Shown: positions 37,876-45,976 of the stretch, piece by piece | Numbering within the stretch: position 1 is the first letter of the stretch | How the letters are laid out: each line of letters begins with the position of its first letter | NCBI GenBank assembly: GCA_028284775.1 | Contig: JANQRB010000153.1 | Span: 26,811-90,810 of the forward strand | Length of the DNA: 64,000 nucleotides | Reading direction: 5' to 3' | DNA from: Candidatus Kapaibacterium sp. | GTDB lineage: Bacteria > Bacteroidota > Ignavibacteria > Kapaibacteriales > UBA7675 | The notes under the pieces: model-generated | What the model was told of the DNA's origin: nothing | What the model saw: only the letters and a program-made list of their open reading frames with translations | Database searches by the model: none | Position numbers and translations under genes: made by a program

Positions 37876-37898
37876 AGAGTATTGGGCATCGATACTCT
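37876..37898. promoter_or_regulatory. Inverted repeat in the divergent AraC/NmrA promoter region
   Basis: AGAGTAT at 37876-37882 and ATACTCT at 37892-37898 form a 7-base inverted repeat with a 9-base spacer, centred between the divergent starts 37774 and 37974. It is a candidate operator, though AraC proteins more often use direct repeats. Confidence 0.35.
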
Positions 37899-37973
37899 TC
37901 ATTCTAAGTTCTAATTTGGATCTCGAGCAAATAATTAAAAACTATTCAAAACACAAAATCTGGCGAGAACAAC

Positions 37974-38816
37974 ATGATGTACACAGGCAAGAAAGAAACA
38001 AATCTTACTCTGGTGCTTGGCGGCACCGGCAAGACGGGACGCCGGGTAGTGGAACGTTTACGGAAGCGCAACCTGCAAGTGAGGATTGCCTCGCGCACGG
38101 CCACTCCGCCATTCGACTGGCAAGATTCAAAGACCTGGACCCCGATACTGGATAACGTGACCTCTGTCTACATTGCGTTTTACCCGGACCTGGCCCTTCC
38201 CGGCGCGACGGCGACGATCCGCGCATTTGTGGACCGTGCCACGCAATGCGGCGTCCGTCGGCTGCTTCTCTTGTCCGGCCGCGGCGAAGAAGAAGCACAG
38301 CGCTGCGAGCACATCGTGCAGGAATCCGGTCTTGATTGGACGATCCTGCGGGCGAGCTGGTTCAGCCAGAATTTCAGCGAGGCCTTTCTGCGGGAAATGA
38401 TTCTGAGCGGAGTGGTCGCCCTGCCTGTCGGCCGTGTACGGGAACCCTTCGTCGACGCGAATGATATTGCCGACGTGGCGGTCGCGGCGCTGACCGAGCC
38501 GGGACACTCCGGAAAGCTCTATGAATTGACGGGGCCGAGACTGCTGAGCTTTGCTGAAGCCGTCGGGGAGATTGCCAGGGCAACGGGTCGGGAAATTGCC
38601 TACCAATCGGTTTCATCGGAGTCTTTTATTGCGACAATGGCAGAACAGGGTGTTCCCAGCCACTTCATTTCGCTGTTAAGCTACCTTTTCAGCGAAGTCC
38701 TCGACGGGCGCAATTCCAGGCTCAACGATGGAGTTCAACGCGCGTTAGGCCGCCGGGCGCGGGATTTCAGCACTTTCGCGAGCGATGCCGCCGCCGCCGG
38801 GGCCTGGTGTCAATAG
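37974..38816 (+). CDS. NmrA-like NAD(P)-binding oxidoreductase
   Basis: A 280-residue atypical short-chain dehydrogenase of the NmrA type. The N-terminal Rossmann motif is LVLGGTGKTGRRVVERL (the G-x-x-G-x-x-G form), followed by the basic residues VRIASR that suit NADP(H). A helix-strand GVRRLLLLSGRG and the segment WTILRASWFSQNF are typical of NmrA/azoreductase-like family members. The usual SDR Tyr-x-x-x-Lys is not evident, as in many NmrA proteins, so it may be a redox sensor or a quinone/azo-type reductase. It starts ATGATG; the DUF1772 gene follows after nine bases with a perfect ribosome site, making a two-gene operon divergent from the AraC gene. Confidence 0.93.
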   Translation: MMYTGKKETNLTLVLGGTGKTGRRVVERLRKRNLQVRIASRTATPPFDWQDSKTWTPILDNVTSVYIAFYPDLALPGATATIRAFVDRATQCGVRRLLLLSGRGEEEAQRCEHIVQESGLDWTILRASWFSQNFSEAFLREMILSGVVALPVGRVREPFVDANDIADVAVAALTEPGHSGKLYELTGPRLLSFAEAVGEIARATGREIAYQSVSSESFIATMAEQGVPSHFISLLSYLFSEVLDGRNSRLNDGVQRALGRRARDFSTFASDAAAAGAWCQ

Positions 38817-38825
38817 GAGGAAACT

Positions 38826-39305
38826 ATGCACAATCTTCTCTTTGCCCTGACCATGGGCTCGGCTCTGGGATGCGCTCTGATGGCCGGCGTCTTCTTCGCT
38901 TTTTCGACCTTTGTGATGCCCGCCCTTGCTCGGCTGCCTGCCGGACAAGGGATCGCAGCAATGCAATCGATTAACCGTGCGGTTATCACTGCCTGGTTTC
39001 TGACTGTCTTCATTGGGACGGCCGCAGCCTGCCTGCTTTTGGCTTTGTCAGCACTGTGGAATTGGCATTCTGCCGGTGCGGCCTTCCTGCTCGCGGGCAG
39101 CCTGCTCTATCTCCTCGGCACCTTCCTGGTAACAATAGTATTCAATGTGCCGATGAACGAGTCATTGGATCGCGTCGAGGCGGCAGGCACGGATGCCCCG
39201 GAGTTATGGGCCGATTACCTCGCCGGCTGGACGAAATGGAATCACCTGCGAACGGCTGCGGCGCTGCTGGCGGCTGCGGCGCTCATAACGGCGCTCTGTT
39301 TGTAA
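38826..39305 (+). CDS. DUF1772 (anthrone-oxygenase-like) membrane protein
   Basis: A 159-residue membrane protein of the DUF1772 family. Four hydrophobic segments are visible (about residues 5-27, 52-75, 80-105 and 140-158) along with the family hallmarks GVFFAFSTFVMPAL, MQSINRAV and FNVPMNESLD, then W-x-x-Y-x-x-G-W-T-K-W-N-H-L-R-T. Some members are related to anthrone oxygenases, but for most the role is unknown. The AGGAGG five bases before its ATG and the nine-base gap to the NmrA-like gene show translational coupling in one operon. The pair with an NmrA protein under an AraC regulator is a recurrent chromosomal cassette. Confidence 0.93.
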   Translation: MHNLLFALTMGSALGCALMAGVFFAFSTFVMPALARLPAGQGIAAMQSINRAVITAWFLTVFIGTAAACLLLALSALWNWHSAGAAFLLAGSLLYLLGTFLVTIVFNVPMNESLDRVEAAGTDAPELWADYLAGWTKWNHLRTAAALLAAAALITALCL

Positions 39306-39606
39306 GCGAGAGCGCCGCGCCGGCTGTGAAATGTCGGTCTGAGGATGGTAAGTGCGAATGTGCGTTCAGGACCTGCTCCGCAGCGACGCGGCCGAGGCGA
39401 GGATCTGTAAATGTTAAGTGAGTCTGTTGCGAAGTCCTCGCATAGGATACTTTTTCAACAGGCGACCCGGCTATGAAGCGAACGTTTCAACAAATTTGAT
39501 ACGAGAAGGTATCCGGCGGTCAGGCTTGTGACAATCGCCAATCGGAGCCATTCGATTGCGAAGCTGTCGATCAGCTGCGATGCGACAGCTTCTCGATCGT
39601 TAACTC
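39306..39606. other. Intergenic between convergent genes
   Basis: 301 bases between the DUF1772 gene and the TPR regulator. No clear terminator hairpin with a T run was seen on either strand. Confidence 0.4.
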
Positions 39607-41931
39607 TCAGAATCCAGCGAGAAAGCGCGTTAAATTCTCGCCCTGCCGCAGCTTGAGTTTGCGGCGAATATTGTAGCGGTGTTTTTTGATCGTGTCCTGC
39701 CCGACGCCCAACAATCCGGACATTTCCTTCACACTTAAATTCAGCTTCACCAGAGAACAAACCTTTGTTTCGACTGGTGACAAATCCGGAAAGCGCTGGT
39801 GCAGCGCGGGCAGAAAATTGGAATGAACGCGGGTGAAGCGCTGCTCGAAGGCCCCCCAATCCCGAGACGATTCCAGGGTGTCCCGCAGGGTATCGCTAAG
39901 CCTTGTCACTTGTGCCTGCAAGGAGGCGGGCGCCTCCCGGCCCAGCGCCTTAATCTGCCGATACACATTGCGCAGCGCATCGCCATTTTTGGCGCTGAGC
40001 AGTGTTAAGGACATAAGCTCCCGCTGGCGCGCGTCCAGTTCGCGTTCAAGAGTTGTCCGACGACTCTGCTCCAAATCCGCGTCGCGGCGGACCTGTTCCA
40101 GCTCCTCGGCCACTCGCAGATTATGAAGGCGTTCGCGGGCTTCCCTGTCCATCTGCTTTTGCTGTGTTTCGTGAAAGAGCTTGTAGTGCCGCAGGGCAGG
40201 CTCAATCTCCCCCCTTTCCTCATAGATGGCCGACTGTTCTTTGTGAATGTCGGGTATTATTTGTTCGAAATCGGCGCGGCCGGCGTCCAGCAAAGCCTGT
40301 TGCAAGATTGCCAGTGCCCGTGTTGCCGCCCCGAGCGAGCGATGAACGCGTGCTTTTTCAATCAGCGCTCTGGTCTTCTGCGCCTGGTCATTCATTGTGT
40401 CGAAGAGCGCCAGAGCCTGATCAAACAAAGCCAGCGCTTCAGGGTACTGGCCGCGCAAGTACCGCAGTCGCGCCTGGGCCTGCAGGCAGGACGATTCGCA
40501 GCGCAGGTCGTCGCATGAGCGGGCGATCAGCAGTCCGGCCTGAAAGTGTTCCTCGGCACCTTCAAGGTCTTTCCGACTTTCGCAACAGGCGCCGAGACAA
40601 ACGCGACTCCATGATTCCAGATTTCGAGAGCCGATGGACCGCGCGATGGACAGTATCCGCGCGGCGTAGTCTGCGGCTTTTTCAATGTCATTCAGATCCC
40701 GGTAGAGATTGGCAATATGGCTGAGCGTGAATGCTTCCTTGAGTTCTTCGCGATAATGACGATGAATTTTCAAGGCCCGCGAATGATGTTCCAGGGCCTG
40801 ATCATGACGTCCCAGGCGACCGAGAGCATTGGCGATGTGCGTATGAGCAATAGCCGTCCCGGGACCTATCTTTAAGGTCTCATGCATCGCCATACTAAGC
40901 CGGGCAAAATGCAGCGATCGTCCGTACTGTCCCAGTGAATGGAGCGCATTGGCGATATTATTATAGCTCCGGGCTTCATCATCACGCTCGTTAAGATCCG
41001 CGTGCATAGCGGCAGCACTGGTGAAAAGCTCCAGAGCCTCGTCGTAGCGGCCTATGTTAATCAGCGCCAGTCCCTTGCAGTGCAGACGATTGGCCTCGCT
41101 CGATCTACTTGCCAGGCGTCGCGCCAGCAGAACGGCTTCGTTGTGGTGCTCCACAGCCTCGCCATTGCGTCCCATATTGGCAAGCACCAGTCCCGCCTGG
41201 TTGAGCGCGTTGCCCAATCCCCAATAATCTCCGCTAGAACGATAATGAGTGATCGCCATTTCGGCAGTTTTCAATGCGGTATCCAGTCTGCCCTGTTTTG
41301 ACTCCCTGTCTATTCGATAATTAACAATGTGAATTTGTAATTCTCCCGTTTTCGATGCGCATGCGATTTGTTCGGCTTCATCGTACAGTTGTTTTGCTTC
41401 TTCGCTTCGATGTTGCTTGTCCAGTATGTAGGCCCGCCCGACGAGAGCCTTCACAATACCGGTCTGATCGTCAAGAGCGCGCGACAGCTGGAGACTTCGT
41501 TGAAACAAAGCGGCGGCGGCATCAAGCTCGCGAAGGTTTCGGCTAGCTATGGCCTGCGTCAGGAGCGCTCTGACCACGACATCATCACGCTGCAGCAGTT
41601 CGAAGAGTCGCGCCGATTCGGCTGAGAATTCCTGCGACGAGCGCCATTTGTCTTGAATCAAATCACTTTTTGCGAGTACGAGGAGAATATCGGCGCAGCA
41701 AGCCACAAGTTCGCGGGCTTCCGGCAAAGCGGCGGCAAGACGAGTTTTGTCAATTGTTGTAATGTCCAGATTGTGCCGCCACAGTGCCGCCGTGGTCAGG
41801 TCAAGTGCCTTTCCGGCAACGCTGCGCGCCTTCGTGGTATCGCGATGAACAAGTGTATCGGCCTCTTTCAACAAAAGCTTGATCCCGGCGTTGCCGGGCG
41901 CGGCAGTTTCTGGGGGGCAGCTCTCTCGCAT
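39607..41931 (-). CDS. TPR-repeat regulator with C-terminal LuxR-type HTH
   Basis: A 774-residue cytoplasmic protein without receiver or transmembrane segment. Residues ~100-590 are a run of about 12 tetratricopeptide repeats (NALNQAGLVLANMGRNGEAVEHHNEAV, SYNNIANALHSLGQYGRSLHFA, AIAHTHIANALGRLGRHDQALEHH). A long coiled coil follows (EELEQVRRDADLEQSRRTTLEREL). The C-terminus has a W-x-x-F-E-x-x-F-x-x-V-H segment and a LuxR-like HTH (LSPVETKVCSLVKLNLSVKEMSGLLGV, DTIKKHRYNIRRKL). This layout is common in Bacteroidota; the TPR array probably binds a peptide or protein partner that controls DNA binding. The same module closes the gene at 58938-60593. Targets are unknown. Confidence 0.92.
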   Translation of the reverse strand: MRESCPPETAAPGNAGIKLLLKEADTLVHRDTTKARSVAGKALDLTTAALWRHNLDITTIDKTRLAAALPEARELVACCADILLVLAKSDLIQDKWRSSQEFSAESARLFELLQRDDVVVRALLTQAIASRNLRELDAAAALFQRSLQLSRALDDQTGIVKALVGRAYILDKQHRSEEAKQLYDEAEQIACASKTGELQIHIVNYRIDRESKQGRLDTALKTAEMAITHYRSSGDYWGLGNALNQAGLVLANMGRNGEAVEHHNEAVLLARRLASRSSEANRLHCKGLALINIGRYDEALELFTSAAAMHADLNERDDEARSYNNIANALHSLGQYGRSLHFARLSMAMHETLKIGPGTAIAHTHIANALGRLGRHDQALEHHSRALKIHRHYREELKEAFTLSHIANLYRDLNDIEKAADYAARILSIARSIGSRNLESWSRVCLGACCESRKDLEGAEEHFQAGLLIARSCDDLRCESSCLQAQARLRYLRGQYPEALALFDQALALFDTMNDQAQKTRALIEKARVHRSLGAATRALAILQQALLDAGRADFEQIIPDIHKEQSAIYEERGEIEPALRHYKLFHETQQKQMDREARERLHNLRVAEELEQVRRDADLEQSRRTTLERELDARQRELMSLTLLSAKNGDALRNVYRQIKALGREAPASLQAQVTRLSDTLRDTLESSRDWGAFEQRFTRVHSNFLPALHQRFPDLSPVETKVCSLVKLNLSVKEMSGLLGVGQDTIKKHRYNIRRKLKLRQGENLTRFLAGF

Positions 41932-42076
41932 TTGCTGTTAATCAGGCTCCTGTCTTCTGACAAATTTTTTGGGAATGTACGCAAATCGGGACTAAATCGC
42001 GACGCGTCGATCGCCGATACCGGCAGCGAGGATCAAGAGTAGTACTCAGCGGCAATTTGGGGAGTTGAGCAAAACA

Positions 42077-42436
42077 CTACTTTCGTTGTTTAAAGACCAT
42101 GAAATTCTCATCGGGATCATAAATTCCGATGGCGCGAATTTCCTCATCTTCTCCTATTTTGCCATTGGTTCTACCGCCATGCTTGGTAGCCAGCTCGATG
42201 ACCGCTTGTATATCCGGCACAAAGATATCATAGTGCATGGGGTTCTGACCGGCGTTAAAATTGCTGAGTTCAGAGGGCACTATAGTAAAGTCAAAGCCCG
42301 CCCACTTGCCTTCATACAGCTTGCCGTCTTCAAATTGCTGTTCTTCAAACTGAATATCGAATACATTTGTATAGAAGTCCACCATTTGACTCACTTTAGT
42401 CGCTGCCAAAATCATTGCTTCGAGTTTGTATTCCAT
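42077..42436 (-). CDS. VOC-superfamily (glyoxalase-like) protein
   Basis: A 119-residue VOC protein: LEAMILAATKVSQMVDFYTNVFDIQFEE is the first module, MHYDIFVPDIQAVIELATKHGG the second helix and AIGIYDPDENFMVFKQ the closing strand with the family D-P-D-x-N. Likely a small metal- or ligand-binding enzyme; the substrate is not known. It is the third VOC gene in the zone. 145 bases separate it from the start of the TPR regulator, which shares its strand. Confidence 0.88.
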   Translation of the reverse strand: MEYKLEAMILAATKVSQMVDFYTNVFDIQFEEQQFEDGKLYEGKWAGFDFTIVPSELSNFNAGQNPMHYDIFVPDIQAVIELATKHGGRTNGKIGEDEEIRAIGIYDPDENFMVFKQRK

Positions 42437-42837
42437 AAGTCCATCACTATTTTGGATTGAGTAAATTCGGCCTTTGACGGCGGTCTACCGACACAGCCGG
42501 GAAGTGTTTATTAAGTCAGTTCACCAATTGCGACACTTAGATCACGAAAATACTGCTTTTACTTCGGATCACTATTCACAAACTTTCGGTCCATGAGCAA
42601 ATTGTACTCGCGACCATGCTACCTGACAAAAATGGTTCAGCTTCGTTTGAACTCTCGACGATTTTGCACGAGGTGTAGATTCAACAGCACGGACCGTAAC
42701 TGGTCGTGCCCTCGCCGAAAGGCGCTATACGCAGCGTAGCCCTGCTTTTTGACTTTCAAGGGATTCTGTTCGGCAAGTCAGGTGCCTAACATATGTGCCC
42801 ACAGCAATGCAAGCGTTAATTATCCTTTCATTTATCA
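42437..42837. other. Intergenic before the transposase remnant
   Basis: 401 bases with no intact gene. The missing 5' part of the transposase would be expected here but is not recognisable, so it was lost or decayed. No terminal inverted repeat could be identified by eye. Confidence 0.4.
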
Positions 42838-43597
42838 TCCCAAACGGCGCAAAGCGGCACTACGAGCCAGAGGCAAGCTCAAACCGCTTGCAGGTCGTCA
42901 GCTGCGCGATCTTGGCCGCAAGGTAAGCGCAGAGGCCTTCAAGCGTTTACGCTCGAAACTGGAACTATTTGAACACGTTCTGGCTCAAGAGCCGAACAGC
43001 AACAACTAGGTGTATAGTCTTCACGAACCTGAGGTAGCCTGTATAGCCCAAGGCAAGGCGCATAAATAATATGAATTTGGCTCAAAGCTGTCGGTGCCAG
43101 TCTCCCCGGATCGAACTTCAGCGTTGGCATTCAATGTTTCCTGTGCAATCCGCACGATGGTCAGACGCTGGAGCCGACGCTTGATCAGGTCGCAAAGGCG
43201 ACAGGCCGTAGTTTTTCAATTGCGGTGGTTGACCGCGGCTATCGCGGTAAAAAGCAGGTCGGTGACACAGATATCATTAGCCCGAACGCCAGCAAATCAC
43301 TCAGTATGGCTGAGCAACGTCGCTATCGCAGACGATGTCGCAGCCGTGGTTGCGGCCATCGAACCGCTGATTGGCCATCTGAAATAAGACGACCGCTTGC
43401 TGAGGAACTATCTCAAAGGTGGTTCCGGAGACCGGATCAACGCCTTGCTGGCAGCCACCGCCTTTAATATGAGCATTTGGTTGAAAGTGCAAACCGAGTT
43501 TCTTTTCGTCATTTTGCAAAGAACGATGTTGCTCCTATTTACGACATACAAAGGTTTGAATTTCGTGACTTCTATGCCTTATAGATTGGGTTTGTAA
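42838..43597 (+). pseudogene. Broken IS5-type transposase (C-terminal half)
   Basis: Remnant of a DDE transposase of the IS5 kind. Readable pieces in order: HPKRRKAALRARGKLKPLAGRQ; a TAG at 43007; VYSLHEPEVACIAQGKAHK; a TAA near 43067; YEFGSKLSVPVSPD; then, after a frame change, NPHDGQTLEPTLDQV and VVDRGYRGKKQV (second catalytic Asp); then, after another change, IEPLIGHLK (catalytic Glu), a TAA, and LLRNYLKGGSGDRINALLAATAFN. At least three in-frame stops and two or more frameshifts make it inactive. The N-terminal half, with the first Asp, is absent. It marks past insertion activity next to an AT-rich foreign-looking gene. Confidence 0.9.
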
Positions 43598-43764
43598 GGA
43601 TCGACTAAGTAGTTTAAACACAGGGCATTTTTATATACATGCCTTCTAAATACTACACCCAAATGCAAGCGTTATTTGCATCCATTGCATAAGGAGTCAT
43701 TCTCTAAGTGGTAATTGCGGTCTTCGATTAGATCAGAATAAGCCAGGCCAGCTTTACGTAATGC

Positions 43765-44331
43765 CTATAATTCAAAACTATCAAAAGGTGGCGCCCATTT
43801 TTTTGTATTCATAATTGCTTTAATTTCCTCATACGATAATGGATAAAAATTATGGCAATCCACACCAATGTCAAATGCCAGTCTATCCTCTTTATCAGGT
43901 AGATTTCCGTGGCTATGCCCATAAAGATGCCAGGTTCCCCTAAAATCACCTCTCCAGACTCGCATCGCATAATGAAACAAAATTATTCTTTGAACGCCAT
44001 TCTTACATTCAGAATCTTTTACCTTTAATTCAAAGTATTCCTTAATCCACTTGAATTTTTTTCGATTATTTAAGGCAGGACCTTCGTGATTGCCGACAAT
44101 TAAGTACTTAGTTCCATTTAGTCTATCTAAAATTTTTGCTACCGATTCATTGTCTTTTATCTTTGCAAAATCTCCAACATGATATACTTCATCTTCAGGA
44201 CTGACTTTTTCATTCCACCTTTCTATTAGAGTTTCATTCATTTCTTCAACATCCTTAAAAGGTCTCTTACAGAATTCTATGATGTTTGAATGACCGAAAT
44301 GATGGTCTGATGTGAAAAATAATCTACTCAT
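43765..44331 (-). CDS. Calcineurin-like metallophosphoesterase
   Basis: A 188-residue phosphoesterase with the complete metal-binding set: DHHFGH near residue 9 (D-x-H), VGDFA, VGNHEG (G-N-H-E), LFHYAMRVW and LYGHSHG (G-H-x-H). Such short, single-domain members are often found on phages and mobile DNA and act on phosphodiesters or phosphomonoesters of unknown identity. The gene is strikingly AT-rich (many Lys, Asn and Ile codons ending in A/T) compared with the large genes on either side. With the IS5-type remnant 170 bases away this points to horizontal transfer. It is monocistronic. Confidence 0.95.
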   Translation of the reverse strand: MSRLFFTSDHHFGHSNIIEFCKRPFKDVEEMNETLIERWNEKVSPEDEVYHVGDFAKIKDNESVAKILDRLNGTKYLIVGNHEGPALNNRKKFKWIKEYFELKVKDSECKNGVQRIILFHYAMRVWRGDFRGTWHLYGHSHGNLPDKEDRLAFDIGVDCHNFYPLSYEEIKAIMNTKKWAPPFDSFEL

Positions 44332-45202
44332 TCCATTTTGTCCTTAAGGCATTACAACGACTGAATAAATCAAGTTGGCTTACATGAGGTTGGTTTACTG
44401 ATCCAATAAAAATTGAAAATTTCTTTGCCCAAAAACGAATATAGACAAAAGCAGAGTTTTCCAGGAGAACATAAGAATCGGTTAAAGCAGAGCGCCAGGG
44501 GTATTGATCTGATAGCGGCGATAAGCGCCAATTTTTCGGGTTTCAATTGCCTGGCATAATCCCACAGAGATACCAGATCTTCCGTTGCAGGAGAGGTGAA
44601 GTACTATACAGAGTTGCATAATTACTATTGGATGCACTACACTTTGTACACGATAACAATCAAAAAGCGGCTCTTTCGTACAAAATACGGCAGTTTTTCG
44701 GTGTGCAATGATAGGGAGTCGAAATTTTGTCGGGTTGCGTGACTCGCGACACTCTTCAAAATCATAGAATTTCTTCATGCCGCATCATCAGGCCGCTCTC
44801 AGTTGGCACTGGCGAGGCCAAAATTCTTTGGATCACTTTCGCAGCCGGCAGTTCGGACAGATGTCAATGCCTCCATTCGCCAGGGTACTTCACATATCAG
44901 CGGCCGGGAATCGAAGAATTTTTCATGCAGGCTTCCTGCGCCGCGTTCGGCGCAGAATCCAGCGGGCGGTTGCCTCTCAACTCGGTGTAAAATTAAACAA
45001 TATCATTCAGAGTGACACAAGGGCATACAATCTGGTCACCAGGGCTTAACAGACTGTTCGAGCGGCAGCATGTGACATTTTCGAGATTTTTCGGACGTCG
45101 ATTGTTAATTAACCGATTCCAACAGCCGGCTATCTCCTTGCCGCATGGAGACAGCGAGCGAGATCGGAGTATTGCTGTGGGACAATGACCGACGCGATTG
45201 GC
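44332..45202. other. Long intergenic region, no convincing gene
   Basis: About 870 bases. A 98-codon minus-strand frame ending at 44482 (start MKKFYDFEECRESRNPTK) and antisense frames exist, but none has a ribosome site, motif or balanced composition. Part may be decayed mobile DNA given the neighbouring transposase remnant. Confidence 0.4.
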
Positions 45203-45937
45203 TCAGCTCATAAAGCGACGGAGAAATTCGTCACGTTTGCGGACGGAGACATCGACCGTGCTGCCGTCGGAAAGAATCAGCGATCCGCCGCGGCCCTTGA
45301 TGTAGTGGCGGACGCAATCCAGATTAACCAGATGGGACTTATGGACTCGCATAAAATTATGTTCGGTAAGCGTCTTGTCGTATTCGCCGATGTTGCGAGA
45401 GGCTATCAGGCTTTCGGCGGAATGAAAATGGAAGCGAGTATAATTGTCCTCCGCTTCGCAGCGCAAAATGTCGGGAATGGCGACAAAAGTGAAGCCCTGG
45501 CTAGTAGGCAGGGCCAGTCGCTGCGGCGTATCGGAAAGCAGCTGACGCTGCAATTGGCGCAGGGCGGCGGCCGATGATTCACCACGCTCAGAAGAGCGTT
45601 GAACGGCTTGAATGAGTTCCGGGGGCTGTATCGGTTTCAGCAAATAATCCAGCGCGGCATGGCGAAAGGCACGCACGGCATATTCGTTATGGCCGGTCGT
45701 AAAGATGACACCGAAGTCCGGTTCGTGAAGCGCCTCCAGCAAATCGAAGCCGGAAGCGCCCGACAGCTCGATATCCAGGAAAACGATATCGGGCGAATGC
45801 CTTCGGATTGCCGCCATCGCGGACGACAGACTGCCGGTCTGCGCGGCAATCACGACATCGGGACACCATTGCGCGAGTAGTGCGGCCAGTGCCGTTCGAC
45901 ATTGCTCTTCATCGTCAACAATTATACAACTCTGCAT
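45203..45937 (-). CDS. LytTR-family response regulator (pair B)
   Basis: A 244-residue response regulator. Receiver: D8-D9 in IVDDEEQ, phospho-acceptor Asp55 in IVFLDIELSG, the Thr in FTTGHNEYA and the Lys in YLLKPIQ. The LytTR domain follows (FVAIPDILRCEAEDNYTRFHFH, FMRVHKSHLVNLDCVRHYIKGRGG). It is encoded 39 bases downstream of its sensor kinase, the same gap as in pair A, and is a clear paralogue of the regulator at 27520-28263. Differences in the recognition part of LytTR could give it different target sites. Confidence 0.96.
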   Translation of the reverse strand: MQSCIIVDDEEQCRTALAALLAQWCPDVVIAAQTGSLSSAMAAIRRHSPDIVFLDIELSGASGFDLLEALHEPDFGVIFTTGHNEYAVRAFRHAALDYLLKPIQPPELIQAVQRSSERGESSAAALRQLQRQLLSDTPQRLALPTSQGFTFVAIPDILRCEAEDNYTRFHFHSAESLIASRNIGEYDKTLTEHNFMRVHKSHLVNLDCVRHYIKGRGGSLILSDGSTVDVSVRKRDEFLRRFMS

Positions 45938-45976
45938 GGTGCTCTCTCCGGATTGAAGTCAAAAATACCCTGCCGA

